Shown here in pieces: positions 26,178 through 35,220 of a DNA stretch of 64,000 nt (within the stretch, counting starts at the first letter, position 1; every line of letters begins with the position of its first letter). Origin of the DNA: Segatella paludivivens DSM 17968 = JCM 13650 (GTDB taxonomy: Bacteria > Bacteroidota > Bacteroidia > Bacteroidales > Bacteroidaceae). The notes below the pieces were generated by a model, which did not search any database, had not been told where the DNA came from, and saw only the letters and a list, made by a program, of their open reading frames with translations. Where the stretch lies: assembly GCF_000373185.1 (NCBI RefSeq), contig NZ_KB890629.1:46806-110805 (forward strand). Reading direction: 5' to 3'. The translations under genes were made by a program, and so were the position numbers.

Positions 26178-26432
26178 TTAACCTAGCTTGCTAATATACA
26201 GTGCTAAACCTGACTTGATGTTAGCAGCTTTGTTTGTGTGAATAATGTTAGCCTTAGCCAACTTATCCAACATCTTTTGTACAACTGGGTAGAGCTTAAT
26301 TGCTTCATCCTTGTCAGAGAGTGCGCGAAGTTTGCGAACTGCGTTACGCATTGTCTTTGCATAATATTTATTGTGCAGAGTCTTTGTCTTTGTCTGACGG
26401 ATTCTCTTTACTGATGATTTGTGATTTGCCAT
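26178..26432 (-). CDS. rpsT: 30S ribosomal protein S20
   Basis: The 84-residue, strongly basic, helical protein begins [22 protein letters not shown], the S20 hallmark. It ends in the conserved helix that contains [18 protein letters not shown]20 binds 16S rRNA early in 30S assembly. It lies 28 bp downstream of tRNA-Glu on the same strand, and the only strong promoter is upstream of the tRNA. The two therefore probably form one transcription unit, with tRNA processing freeing the mRNA. Confidence 0.97.
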   Translation of the reverse strand: MANHKSSVKRIRQTKTKTLHNKYYAKTMRNAVRKLRALSDKDEAIKLYPVVQKMLDKLAKANIIHTNKAANIKSGLALYISKLG

Positions 26433-26460
26433 CTTAAATTATACTTTTTATTTTTACTTG

Positions 26461-26532
26461 TAGTCCCTAGCAGAGTCGAACTGCTCTTTAGAGAATGAAA
26501 ATCTCTCGTCCTAACCGATAGACGAAGGGACC
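26461..26532 (-). tRNA. tRNA-Glu (anticodon TTC)
   Basis: A complete cloverleaf can be folded on the minus strand. The acceptor is GGTCCCT/AGGGACT, the D-loop contains TATCGGTTAGG, the anticodon loop is TTTTCAT with TTC at the decoding positions, and the T-arm contains GTTCGACTC. The discriminator is A and CCA is not encoded. It lies upstream of rpsT. Confidence 0.95.
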
Positions 26533-26551
26533 ATGGCTTAAATTGCGGGTG

Positions 26552-26583
26552 CAAAGTTAGGACTTTTTCCCTAAACCTCCAAA
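26552..26583 (-). promoter_or_regulatory. Promoter of the tRNA-Glu/rpsT unit
   Basis: TTTG at 26583-26580, a 20-bp spacer and TAACTTTG at 26559-26552 are a full consensus promoter 20 bp before the tRNA. Confidence 0.8.
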
Positions 26584-26639
26584 TATTTATAGGATTATTT
26601 TAAGAGAAAGTGATTTTTTTTGTATTTTTCTCTTTAAAT

Positions 26640-26670
26640 TTTGTTTTTTCGGTCTTTTACATTAACTTTG
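26640..26670 (+). promoter_or_regulatory. Promoter of recO
   Basis: TTTG at 26640-26643, a 19-bp spacer and TAACTTTG at 26663-26670 match the consensus. The ATG at 26679 is only eight bases past the box, so the leader would be about five nt. Confidence 0.78.
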
Positions 26671-26678
26671 AATAACCA

Positions 26679-27404
26679 ATGATAATAAAGACTAGAGCCA
26701 TAGTATTGCATTCTTTTAAATTCGGTGAGGACAAGATTATAGTAGACTTGTTTACCGAAGAGCATGGTCGCGTGTCTTTTGTTGCACCGATTTCATCATC
26801 AGCTAAGGCAAAGATAAAGAAACAATACTTTCAACCATTTTCAATTCTAGAGGTAGAATATGACTATAGACAAAAGCAAGGCTTGCAAAAATTTAAGTAT
26901 GTAGGTATTGCTTCCCCATTTGTCTCAGTGCCATTTGATCAGTATAAAATGGTAATATCTCTATTTCTTGCAGAATTTACTTTTTATGCCATAAGAGGAG
27001 AACAGAAGAATACTCCTTTGTTTGGATATGTAATAAATAGTTTGAAATGGTTGGATAGTTGTAGTGAAGGTTTTACTAATTTTCATTTGGTTTACATGAT
27101 CCATTTATTAAAGTTTATAGGTTTTTACCCTAATCTTGATGACTATGAGAAAGGCTTTTACTTTGATCTGCGGAGTGGCTGCTATATAAGTATGCCACCT
27201 TTTCATAAAGAATATTTGTCGGCTGATGACACATCGCTATTGTCGACCTTTTGCAGAATGGATTATTCAAACATGCATTTTTTTAAGATGTCACACATTG
27301 ATAGAAATAGATTAGTTGATGTAGTACTTTCTTATTATAGGTTGCATGTGCCTAAGTTTCCTGAACTGAAATCGTATGATGTACTAAAAGAATTGTATAA
27401 ATAG
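26679..27404 (+). CDS. recO: DNA repair protein RecO
   Basis: RecO works with RecR to load RecA on SSB-coated single-stranded DNA in gap repair. The 241-residue protein begins MIIKTRAIVLHSFKFGEDKI, the RecO N-terminal OB fold. A helical domain follows, ending in a region (FYFDLRSGCYI) that in many relatives carries zinc-binding cysteines but here does not. The length is normal. It is monocistronic and ends at a terminator shared with ftsZ. Confidence 0.93.
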   Translation: MIIKTRAIVLHSFKFGEDKIIVDLFTEEHGRVSFVAPISSSAKAKIKKQYFQPFSILEVEYDYRQKQGLQKFKYVGIASPFVSVPFDQYKMVISLFLAEFTFYAIRGEQKNTPLFGYVINSLKWLDSCSEGFTNFHLVYMIHLLKFIGFYPNLDDYEKGFYFDLRSGCYISMPPFHKEYLSADDTSLLSTFCRMDYSNMHFFKMSHIDRNRLVDVVLSYYRLHVPKFPELKSYDVLKELYK

Positions 27405-27423
27405 ACATACAAATGTGATGAAT

Positions 27424-27465
27424 AAAAAAGCAGCCATAATACTTGAGTATTAAGGCTGCTTTTTT
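27424..27465. terminator. Bidirectional terminator between recO and ftsZ
   Basis: AAAAAAGCAGCC and GGCTGCTTTTTT form the outer stem, and TAATACT/AGTATTA the inner stem around a two-base loop. T runs on both strands serve the convergent recO and ftsZ transcripts. Confidence 0.92.
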
Positions 27466-27480
27466 ATTTTCTATTTATTT

Positions 27481-28812
27481 TTATGCGAAACTAATTATAC
27501 CTTGTGTAGGTTCTTGATTGCTCTTTTCTTCATTGTTGCTTGAAGGAGCACCTGATGCTTGATTACGTATCTCATCAAGCATTTGTCTTGTACGCTTGTA
27601 AGTTGGCGTATTCTCAACAGCAAGTATTACATCTTCGTTGTCAAGGTCTTCAGGACGGAAAAGGAATATATGTGGACGGCGTTTGTATTGATTATTTTTC
27701 CCTATGCTACCATAGTAATGTCCGCGTCTTTCTTCTTTTTCAGCCCTTCTTTCTTCCTCTTGTGCTATTCTGTCGGCTTCCTCCTGTGTGTGTTTTTTAA
27801 GATGGCCGTTCATGCCATCAACATCCTCTATGCCAAATCCGGTAGCGAGAATCGTAACCTTGACATTTTTTCCAAGTTCTGGGTCAATAGCTAGTCCCCA
27901 TTTGATTTCAAAATCACTTCCGAATTTCGCCATGAAGTCGTTAACATCATTCATCTCCTCCATCATCAAACCTGAATTATCGTTCTTCTCATTACAGAAG
28001 TTGATACTAAGTAGGATTTTCTTAGAGTTGAATATATCATTATCATTAAGTAGTGGTGAATTGAGTGCATCTTCAATAGCTTTCTTGACTCTACCTTCTC
28101 CTTCTCCATAACCAGTACTCATGATAGCAACGCCACCTTCTTTCAATACTGTTTTCACATCATTGAAGTCAAGGTTTATTAAACCATGATTTGTTATGAT
28201 TTCGGCAATACTCTTTGCTGCAATACTCAACGTATCGTCGGCTTTTCCGAATGCATCAAGGACAGTAAGGTCTGGATATATTTCCCGAAGTCTTTCATTA
28301 TTGATTACAAGGAGTGCATCAACATGTTTTGACATTTCTTCAACACCATCTAAAGCTTGATCAATCTTTCTGTCACCTTCAAAGCGGAAAGGTATTGTAA
28401 CAATACCGACTGTAAGTATGCCTAGTTCTTTTGAAACTCTTGCTATTACTGGAGCAGCACCTGTACCTGTACCACCGCCCATTCCAGCAGTGATAAAAGC
28501 CATTTTTGTGCCATCACTTAACATGTATTTCAGCTCTTCAATAGTTTCTTCAGCTGCTTGTCGAGCCTTTGCTGGCTTGTTTCCTGCACCAAGTCCCTCT
28601 TTTCCTAACTGCAAATGGACAGGGACAGGAGAGTCATTGAGTGCTTGATTATCAGTGTTGCATAGAACAAACGATACGTCGTGAATGCCTTCACGATACA
28701 TGTGGTTTACAGCGTTACCGCCACCGCCACCAACACCAATAACTTTGATGATACTGTTTTCTTTCGGTTCACCGAAATCCAATATTGAAGGTTTGCTATT
28801 ATTATCAGCCAT
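27481..28812 (-). CDS. ftsZ: Cell division protein FtsZ
   Basis: This tubulin-like GTPase forms the division ring. The 443-residue protein has the phosphate-binding GVGGGGGNAVNHM and the GTP signature GMGGGTGTGAAPV near residue 110, with the T7 catalytic loop NLDFNDVKTVL. After the core comes a charged linker (EEERRAEKEERRGH). A C-terminal peptide resembling the FtsA-binding motif follows (VENTPTYKRTRQML), then about 30 more residues. It is the last gene of the dcw cluster, 46 bp after ftsA, and is followed by a strong terminator. Confidence 0.97.
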   Translation of the reverse strand: MADNNSKPSILDFGEPKENSIIKVIGVGGGGGNAVNHMYREGIHDVSFVLCNTDNQALNDSPVPVHLQLGKEGLGAGNKPAKARQAAEETIEELKYMLSDGTKMAFITAGMGGGTGTGAAPVIARVSKELGILTVGIVTIPFRFEGDRKIDQALDGVEEMSKHVDALLVINNERLREIYPDLTVLDAFGKADDTLSIAAKSIAEIITNHGLINLDFNDVKTVLKEGGVAIMSTGYGEGEGRVKKAIEDALNSPLLNDNDIFNSKKILLSINFCNEKNDNSGLMMEEMNDVNDFMAKFGSDFEIKWGLAIDPELGKNVKVTILATGFGIEDVDGMNGHLKKHTQEEADRIAQEEERRAEKEERRGHYYGSIGKNNQYKRRPHIFLFRPEDLDNEDVILAVENTPTYKRTRQMLDEIRNQASGAPSSNNEEKSNQEPTQGIISFA

Positions 28813-28858
28813 GTTGTCTAATTTAAAATGTGAAACTTAAATTATTATCAGAAGAGAA

Positions 28859-30304
28859 TTACTCGTCTTCAGATATCATCTTTTGGAAGAATCCTTTCAA
28901 TCCCTTTATCGTCTTATGGATAGTACTGGCTTCTTTTTTCTTTTTACGCTCTTCTTCCAATTTTCTGGCTTTTATTTCAGCCTCAATTTCAGCTTCTCTC
29001 TTTTTCTTTTCTTCCTCTTCGGCCTTTATCTTTTCAGCTTCAGTTCTAACAACTCCACTTCCAGTTGTTTCTGTGAGTGTTCGAGGCTTATTGTGTATGT
29101 CGGCAGTAGTAATTGCAGGTTTGCTTTCAGTAGTGCTACTGAAAAGGTCTGCCTTGATTTCTGTTCCTGCACAGTTCATGTCGCCTTTAGCAAGAATACC
29201 GAGAATAGTATTCATTTTACCATCGTGAGCATTTATATCCTCATTTGTTGAATTGATAGTTAGAGATACAAATTTGGCATTTCTTATTTTGTCAATGCGG
29301 GTATGGTTCCGGAATGCCATTTCGATATTCTTCATATTCGAACCACCGCCCGTAAGGATTATTCCTCCCAACAGGTTGTTTGCATATTCAGCTGGAACCT
29401 GAAACCATACATTTTCAATAATTTCTTCGAGACGTGCTTCTACAATCTCAATGAACTTCCGGTTTTCAATCTGTCTATCTAAGTCAATAGGCAACATCAG
29501 ATTGTTGTCTATGTCACCGTTGTCTGTGTATGCGCTGGCATATTTTATTTTCATCTTCTCTGCATCAGATTCTTCAATCTGTAAAGAAGCGATATCTTTT
29601 GTTATATTGTTTCCGCCAAGAGGGATGATTGCCAAGTGACGAAGTATGTTCTTATAGTAAACTGAAACGGTAGTGCTTTCTGCTCCAAGGTCTACAAGAA
29701 CACAGCCAGATCTTTTTTCCGCCTCACTAAGTACACAGTCTGCTAGTACCATTGGGGCGAGATACATTTCGGCGATTGCGATGCCAGCCAGATCAAAACA
29801 CTTGTTTAGATTACGGTAGAATGTCTTGTGCCAAAGAATATTAAGATAGTTACCTTCTAGTCTGTTGCACTGTATGCCAATAGGATCAAGTTGATATTGT
29901 TGGTCTACTTTGTATTCTTGTGTAGCAGCCTCAAGTATTTCCAGATCAGGATAACTCATGGCACGATTGGCATCCATGAGCTCGTTTACCATTTCTTGAG
30001 AAACGATTGTGTCTGCTGGTAGGTCTTTTACTATAACGTTTTTGACACTGCGTATGGATTGGCCTCCCACGCCAACATAAACATGTGCTATATCACTCTT
30101 AAGAATAGTCTTAAGTCTTGTTATGATATTGGTGAGACACTGTACGGTCTTATCTATGTTATAGACCACACCTTTGCGAATGCATTGTGTGGAATCTTCC
30201 TTGACAACAGCCAGCACCGTAATGCTGCCATCAAGGTTTTTCTTTCCAGCGATACCGGTAATCTTTGTTGATCCCAGTTCAATAGCAACGATAAATTCTG
30301 CCAT
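28859..30304 (-). CDS. ftsA: Cell division protein FtsA
   Basis: This actin-like protein tethers FtsZ to the membrane. The 481-residue protein has the ATPase phosphate-1 motif (FIVAIELGSTKITGIAG), a phosphate-2 region (CVLVDLGAESTTVSVY) and the adenosine motif (GGIILTGGGSNMK). After the core comes a Lys/Glu-rich predicted coiled coil (residues about 425-465). The protein ends in a short basic amphipathic stretch (TIHKTIKGLKGFFQKMI), the probable membrane-targeting helix. It lies between ftsQ (19 bp) and ftsZ (46 bp). Confidence 0.96.
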   Translation of the reverse strand: MAEFIVAIELGSTKITGIAGKKNLDGSITVLAVVKEDSTQCIRKGVVYNIDKTVQCLTNIITRLKTILKSDIAHVYVGVGGQSIRSVKNVIVKDLPADTIVSQEMVNELMDANRAMSYPDLEILEAATQEYKVDQQYQLDPIGIQCNRLEGNYLNILWHKTFYRNLNKCFDLAGIAIAEMYLAPMVLADCVLSEAEKRSGCVLVDLGAESTTVSVYYKNILRHLAIIPLGGNNITKDIASLQIEESDAEKMKIKYASAYTDNGDIDNNLMLPIDLDRQIENRKFIEIVEARLEEIIENVWFQVPAEYANNLLGGIILTGGGSNMKNIEMAFRNHTRIDKIRNAKFVSLTINSTNEDINAHDGKMNTILGILAKGDMNCAGTEIKADLFSSTTESKPAITTADIHNKPRTLTETTGSGVVRTEAEKIKAEEEEKKKREAEIEAEIKARKLEEERKKKKEASTIHKTIKGLKGFFQKMISEDE

Positions 30305-30323
30305 GCTTTATATCTTTATCAAT

Positions 30324-31322
30324 TCAAATTCTAGTTTTGTTATTTCCCTTCTTATTTGCAGAATTTCCACTTAATTCCTTCTTTGATGAAGTAGTCTTGT
30401 TGGCTTCTGACTTATTACCTTTTTCAGGTGATGGGGTTTCTGTTTTACTTGCCTCTGGTGACTTTACTGGTATTCCACCAATATTGTCGCTTACTGCAAG
30501 TGCGCTTTCGATGCTCTTGTCATCTTTCTTCTCTTTGAAGACCTTTTTGCATATTATCTGATTGTCAAATTCCAGATTTATGTAACTGTATTTGTTCCAA
30601 CCAGCTTGTGAAAGTCCATACTTGTAGAATTTCTCCAAACGGTCCATCTTTTTGTTTACAAAATCAGAAACAATTTTATTCCTCAGCGGTTTATATTTGC
30701 AGTAAGGAAGTTGGCCGATATATACTATATGGTTGCCTACTCTCGGTACTAGCTCTATACCTAGATCTGGCATTACATTAATCTGTTCAATCTGGTTTTT
30801 CCATAAGTCGTTTTCCATAAGTGTTTTACTTAGAGGGGAAATGTAATTTGTGGCAAACCATTTTGTAATATGTCCTGTTGCAATTATAAGATCAGATGTG
30901 TAATGAGAATTAGGCATTATACAATCGTTGTCATCAAGGTAATAATTGTCACCTCTATCAGACTTTATTCTTACCACAGGCATTCTTTGAGTCAGAGTAA
31001 TACACACTTGACCATCCTGAGTCTTGTAACATTCAGCAGTTTTTACGAAAGGACTAGATTTTAGCGTCTCTTCTATTTTGCGTGAATTTACATTATCCAA
31101 AGGCATCTTGAGCGGATATATATTGCCTTTTTTCAAACGGTTTTTAATCTCATGTGTGTCGATGAAACCGTTTGTAGCCTCGTCTTGAATGTTAATGTTC
31201 ACTTTTGTGCATAACCTAGTCTTTCCATCCGGCTTGTTGAAGGCGGTGAAAGCAAACATTAGATAAATTGCCAAAGCAGAGTCTAATGTTATTATTAGTA
31301 TTTTTTTCCAGTTTATGCGCAT
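30324..31322 (-). CDS. ftsQ: Cell division protein FtsQ
   Basis: The 332-residue protein has one N-terminal membrane helix (ILIITLDSALAIYLMFAF). A POTRA-like region follows, containing NGFIDTHEIKNRLKKGNIYP and DNVNSRKIEETLKSSPFVKT, and then the FtsQ beta domain. It is expected to link the FtsL/FtsI complex to the early divisome. The last 60 residues form a Ser/Lys/Glu-rich low-complexity tail of unknown role. Identification rests on topology and on its place between murC and ftsA. Confidence 0.88.
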   Translation of the reverse strand: MRINWKKILIITLDSALAIYLMFAFTAFNKPDGKTRLCTKVNINIQDEATNGFIDTHEIKNRLKKGNIYPLKMPLDNVNSRKIEETLKSSPFVKTAECYKTQDGQVCITLTQRMPVVRIKSDRGDNYYLDDNDCIMPNSHYTSDLIIATGHITKWFATNYISPLSKTLMENDLWKNQIEQINVMPDLGIELVPRVGNHIVYIGQLPYCKYKPLRNKIVSDFVNKKMDRLEKFYKYGLSQAGWNKYSYINLEFDNQIICKKVFKEKKDDKSIESALAVSDNIGGIPVKSPEASKTETPSPEKGNKSEANKTTSSKKELSGNSANKKGNNKTRI

Positions 31323-31337
31323 TTGTGGCTATTGAAA

Positions 31338-32714
31338 CTATTTACTCTCGATAATCTTAGCTATTTGTGGAACATAATTGTCAAGGTTTCCAGCACCCAA
31401 AACTACTAGCACGTCGAAATCACGGCTGTTTACATAGTTTAGTACGTCATCTTTCTTTATCATGTCCTTTTCAACACCATCTTTTAAATTGTTGTATATT
31501 ATATCACTAGTGACACCAGGAATAGGTTGCTCACGTGCAGGATATATCTCAGTTAGAATCACTTCGTCAAAGTTGCTCAGTGCATCAGCGAAGTCCTTAT
31601 AAAAATCGCGTGTACGAGTATATAAGTGAGGTTGGAAAATAGCTGTTATTTTTCTTCCATTGAAAAGCTCTTTCAAACTTTTTGCACTTTGTAAAATTTC
31701 CTTTGGGTGATGTCCATAGTCTGAAAGGAATACATGCTTAGAGTTTTTGATTTTGAAATCAAAGCGACGATCTACACCTTCATAAGTCTGCATACCGTAC
31801 TTTATTTCTTCTGCATTGCATCCATTTAGTTGTGCCATAGCCATGGCTGCAATACCGTTCTCTATGTTAATAGGAATAGGTTGCCCTAGTTTTACATCCT
31901 TTATATTTTCGATAGGAGAAATGAAATCGAAAGAGATTTCTCCATTGTCTATTTTTATGTTCTCTGCATGGAAGTCACCTTCCTCGCGGCTGTACTCATA
32001 AACTTTTACTCCATCGTTGACGTTTGGGCTCATCTCAAGATTCTTATGTATGATGAGAGCACCACCTTCACGTATTAATTCAGTGTAATGACGGAAGCTT
32101 TCAAGATATGCCTCTTTTGTTCCATAGATATCCAAATGGTCTGGATCTGTAGCCGTGATAACACTCATCCAAGGACTAAGCCAATGGAAACTGCGATCAA
32201 ATTCATCAGCTTCAATAACTACGTAATCGCTATTGTCTGATAGAATGTAATTTGTTCCATAGTTCTTTGATATTCCACCAAGAAAAGCATTGCAATCAAG
32301 ATGACTTTGGTGCATGATATGTGCACACATTGTAGATGTAGTTGTTTTACCATGAGTGCCGGCAAAACAAAGTCCTTTATGGCTTCGTGTCAAAGTTCCA
32401 AGAACTTGTGCACGTTTCTGAATTTCAAATCCACCATTTCTGAAGAACACCAATTCTTTGTGCTCAGCAGGTATAGCTGGTGTATAGATAATCAGAGTAG
32501 ACTTCGCGTCTTTGCATGCATGTGGAATATCCTCAATACTTTCGCTATAGTGAATGAGCATACCTTCTTTTTCCAACTGATGCGTAAGCTCAGATGGAGT
32601 CTTATCATAACCTGCTACTACGAGACCTTTGTTTATAAAATATCTTGCGATGGCACTCATTCCAATGCCACCGGCACCAATAAAATAAACAGCTTTAATA
32701 TCTTTTAATTCCAT
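31338..32714 (-). CDS. murC: UDP-N-acetylmuramate--L-alanine ligase
   Basis: MurC adds the first residue, L-alanine, to UDP-MurNAc in the cytoplasm. The 458-residue Mur ligase has the UDP-binding AVYFIGAGGIGMSAIARY at the N-terminus, the ATP loop GTHGKTTTSTMCAHIM near residue 115, and EADEFDRSFHWLSP. The C-terminal domain contains SDYGHHPKEI. Its start shares a base with the murG stop at 32714, so the two are translationally coupled. Confidence 0.97.
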   Translation of the reverse strand: MELKDIKAVYFIGAGGIGMSAIARYFINKGLVVAGYDKTPSELTHQLEKEGMLIHYSESIEDIPHACKDAKSTLIIYTPAIPAEHKELVFFRNGGFEIQKRAQVLGTLTRSHKGLCFAGTHGKTTTSTMCAHIMHQSHLDCNAFLGGISKNYGTNYILSDNSDYVVIEADEFDRSFHWLSPWMSVITATDPDHLDIYGTKEAYLESFRHYTELIREGGALIIHKNLEMSPNVNDGVKVYEYSREEGDFHAENIKIDNGEISFDFISPIENIKDVKLGQPIPINIENGIAAMAMAQLNGCNAEEIKYGMQTYEGVDRRFDFKIKNSKHVFLSDYGHHPKEILQSAKSLKELFNGRKITAIFQPHLYTRTRDFYKDFADALSNFDEVILTEIYPAREQPIPGVTSDIIYNNLKDGVEKDMIKKDDVLNYVNSRDFDVLVVLGAGNLDNYVPQIAKIIESK

Positions 32715-33820
32715 TATCTTGTTGCTAATTTTATAATCTCGTCGGCAATTACGTCGGCAGAGTTTGTCAATCCAAGTTTCTTAATATTCTCGCTAAGAGA
32801 ATTAATTTTCTTTTCGTCTTTTACCGTGTTTACCGCTATTTGAAGAAGCTTGTCTGCTGCTTCAGAGTCTTTTATAAACATAGCTGCATCCTTGTTAACC
32901 AATGCCATGGCATTTTTGGTCTGGTGATCTTCAGCCACGTTTGGTGAAGGAACAAGAATGACAGGTTTGCCAATCAGACAGAACTCACTTATACTACTAG
33001 CTCCAGCACGGCTTATAACCAAGTCGGCAGCTTTATATGCAGCTCCCATATCGCTAATGAAGTCAGTAACTTTCATCATAGGTAAGTTCTTACCTTCCAA
33101 CTGCTGCATTATTGAAGTATTATAATATTTACCAGTTTGCCAGATAAATTGTACTCCGCTATTCTCTACCACATCTAGATGCTGTAGAATGCTTTCGTTT
33201 ACGGTACGTGCGCCTAAGCTTCCGCCGACAAGAAGTATTGTTTTCTTTTCAGGATCCAATCCGAATTGCTTGCGAGCTTCTTCTTTCGAAATTGTAGTTT
33301 CCAGAACATTCTGTCTAACAGGATTTCCTGTCATAATGATCTTTTCAGCAGGGAAAAAACGTTCCATGCCATCATATGCAACGCATATCTTATCTGCTTT
33401 CTTAGAGAGTAGCTTATTTGTTACTCCTGCATAAGAATTTTGTTCTTGAATTAGACAAGGAATTCCTTTACTTGCGCATACGTTTAGTGTTGGACCACTT
33501 GCATATCCACCAACGCCGACAGCAGCCATAGGCTTGAAATCCTTAATGATTTTCTTTGCCTTACGCTGGCTCTCCCATATTTTTAGGAGCACTACGAAGT
33601 TCTTTAATAAGTGCTTGCGATCAAAACCACATATTGGTAATCCTTTAATTTCATATCCAGCCGCAGGGACGCGCTGCATTTCCATTCTACCAAGAGCACC
33701 TACAAATAGTATCTTAGCATCTGGACGTTTAGCTTTGATAGCATTTGCTATTGATATTGCAGGAAAGATGTGCCCTCCTGTTCCTCCGCCACTGATTATG
33801 ATTCTTAAATCCTTGTCCAT
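32714..33820 (-). CDS. murG: UDP-GlcNAc:lipid I N-acetylglucosaminyltransferase MurG
   Basis: MurG turns lipid I into lipid II on the inner face of the membrane. The 368-residue GT28 enzyme has the glycine loops SGGGTGGHIFPAISIA at the N-terminus and GVGGYASGP near residue 100. The donor-binding region includes LLVGGSLGARTVN and ISRAGASSISEF. A possible internal -7 box (TAATTTTG at 33852-33845) lies in the 97-bp gap after ftsW, the largest gap in the cluster. Confidence 0.97.
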   Translation of the reverse strand: MDKDLRIIISGGGTGGHIFPAISIANAIKAKRPDAKILFVGALGRMEMQRVPAAGYEIKGLPICGFDRKHLLKNFVVLLKIWESQRKAKKIIKDFKPMAAVGVGGYASGPTLNVCASKGIPCLIQEQNSYAGVTNKLLSKKADKICVAYDGMERFFPAEKIIMTGNPVRQNVLETTISKEEARKQFGLDPEKKTILLVGGSLGARTVNESILQHLDVVENSGVQFIWQTGKYYNTSIMQQLEGKNLPMMKVTDFISDMGAAYKAADLVISRAGASSISEFCLIGKPVILVPSPNVAEDHQTKNAMALVNKDAAMFIKDSEAADKLLQIAVNTVKDEKKINSLSENIKKLGLTNSADVIADEIIKLATR

Positions 33821-33917
33821 TTCTTATAAATTTCTATTATATTGCAAAATTAATCAAAATTTTTATTTTTTGGCCATTTTGCAGTCTATTTATTGTTAAA
33901 CAGTTCTTTTTACGTTT

Positions 33918-35180
33918 TTATACAGTTGTATTATCTGTTGTTTCTGCAGTTTCAGGTTTTGTCTTAGCCGATCGGCTTACACTTAGAATAACACCTACAT
34001 AGATACAGTTTATCATCGTTGATGTACCTCCTTTGCTGATAAGTGGTAGCGGTTGACCTGTTACTGGCGCAAGGCCTACAGCTACACACATGTTGAATAG
34101 TGCTTGTGTGACAAGAAGAAGTGCCAATCCCATTGCCAATAATGCAGGGAAGTTGTTCTCACACCTATTTGCTATTCGCCCAGTCCTGAATAATAGCATT
34201 ATATATAGGAATGCTACGAATGTAGCACCTTCTATTCCCAATTCTTCTATTATGATGGCGTAGATGAAGTCAGAAAAAGCCTGGGAAAGGAAATCTCTTT
34301 CAACACTGTTTCCTGGGCCTTTGCCAATTACATTTGATGATGCAATAGCAATATTTGCATGTGCTACTTGGGCATCTTTGTTTAAGTCAACTTCATCTGG
34401 CGAAAGCTCTTTGTTAGACATGAATTTATCAATACGAGATTTCCAAGTATCGGCGCGGTGGAATATTCTTGAGATAAGTCCTTCTTCTTTTGGCTTTTTC
34501 TCTAGCTGTTCAGTAAGATTCTCTTTGTTGTTCGCCTCTGGCTTGTCCTGTCCCAAAATCATTATAGACGCAAAAATCATGACAATAATCAAGGTTGTAA
34601 TCCCCATTAGTTTGCCGATTTGTTTTCCAGGAACGCGTCCTATAATCATCATCAATAGAATTACCAGACTTAATAATGCTGCCGTTGATAGGTTTTCTAG
34701 TCCAATTAAAGGTATGATTATACCACAAACACATAATATATATTTAAATGCATTTTTATCAGCTCCATGATCAGTTTGCAGTGCACTAAGTATCTGTGCC
34801 GTAGCAAGCACCATTGTACCTTTTGCTATTTCAGAAGGTTGAAATTGGATGCCGACAAAACTAATCCATCGTTGTGCACCGTTTGTAGATTGTCCAGCAA
34901 CAAATACCCATATAAGTGTGAAAAATGAAATAATAAGCATGAAAGGTGTCAATATCTTAAAATACTTACATTTCACGTTTAATGTGACAACCATACAGAA
35001 AACACCCATGATGAGGATTCCTATATGCTTGATAAGTGGGGATAGATAACTTCCGCCCTTGTACGTTAATTCTGATGAAGCCGAAAAAACTTCAACGACA
35101 CTGACGATACAAAGGAAGAAAAAAATCATCCATATCACCTTGTCACCTTTAAATATGTTGCCAAGAGTCTTATTATCCAT
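33918..35180 (-). CDS. ftsW: Lipid II polymerase FtsW (SEDS family)
   Basis: FtsW is the septal peptidoglycan glycosyltransferase that works with FtsI. The 420-residue protein has about ten membrane helices and SEDS motifs such as NGAQRWISFVGIQFQPSEIA and, near the end, GLAPVTGQPLPLISKGGTS. A hydrophilic loop of about 60 residues (from about 205) separates the two halves. Position between murD and murG in the dcw cluster makes FtsW, not RodA, the right call. Confidence 0.95.
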   Translation of the reverse strand: MDNKTLGNIFKGDKVIWMIFFFLCIVSVVEVFSASSELTYKGGSYLSPLIKHIGILIMGVFCMVVTLNVKCKYFKILTPFMLIISFFTLIWVFVAGQSTNGAQRWISFVGIQFQPSEIAKGTMVLATAQILSALQTDHGADKNAFKYILCVCGIIIPLIGLENLSTAALLSLVILLMMIIGRVPGKQIGKLMGITTLIIVMIFASIMILGQDKPEANNKENLTEQLEKKPKEEGLISRIFHRADTWKSRIDKFMSNKELSPDEVDLNKDAQVAHANIAIASSNVIGKGPGNSVERDFLSQAFSDFIYAIIIEELGIEGATFVAFLYIMLLFRTGRIANRCENNFPALLAMGLALLLVTQALFNMCVAVGLAPVTGQPLPLISKGGTSTMINCIYVGVILSVSRSAKTKPETAETTDNTTV

Positions 35181-35220
35181 TTCCTTTATTGATAGAATAT
35201 TATTTTATAGAGTCTTATAA

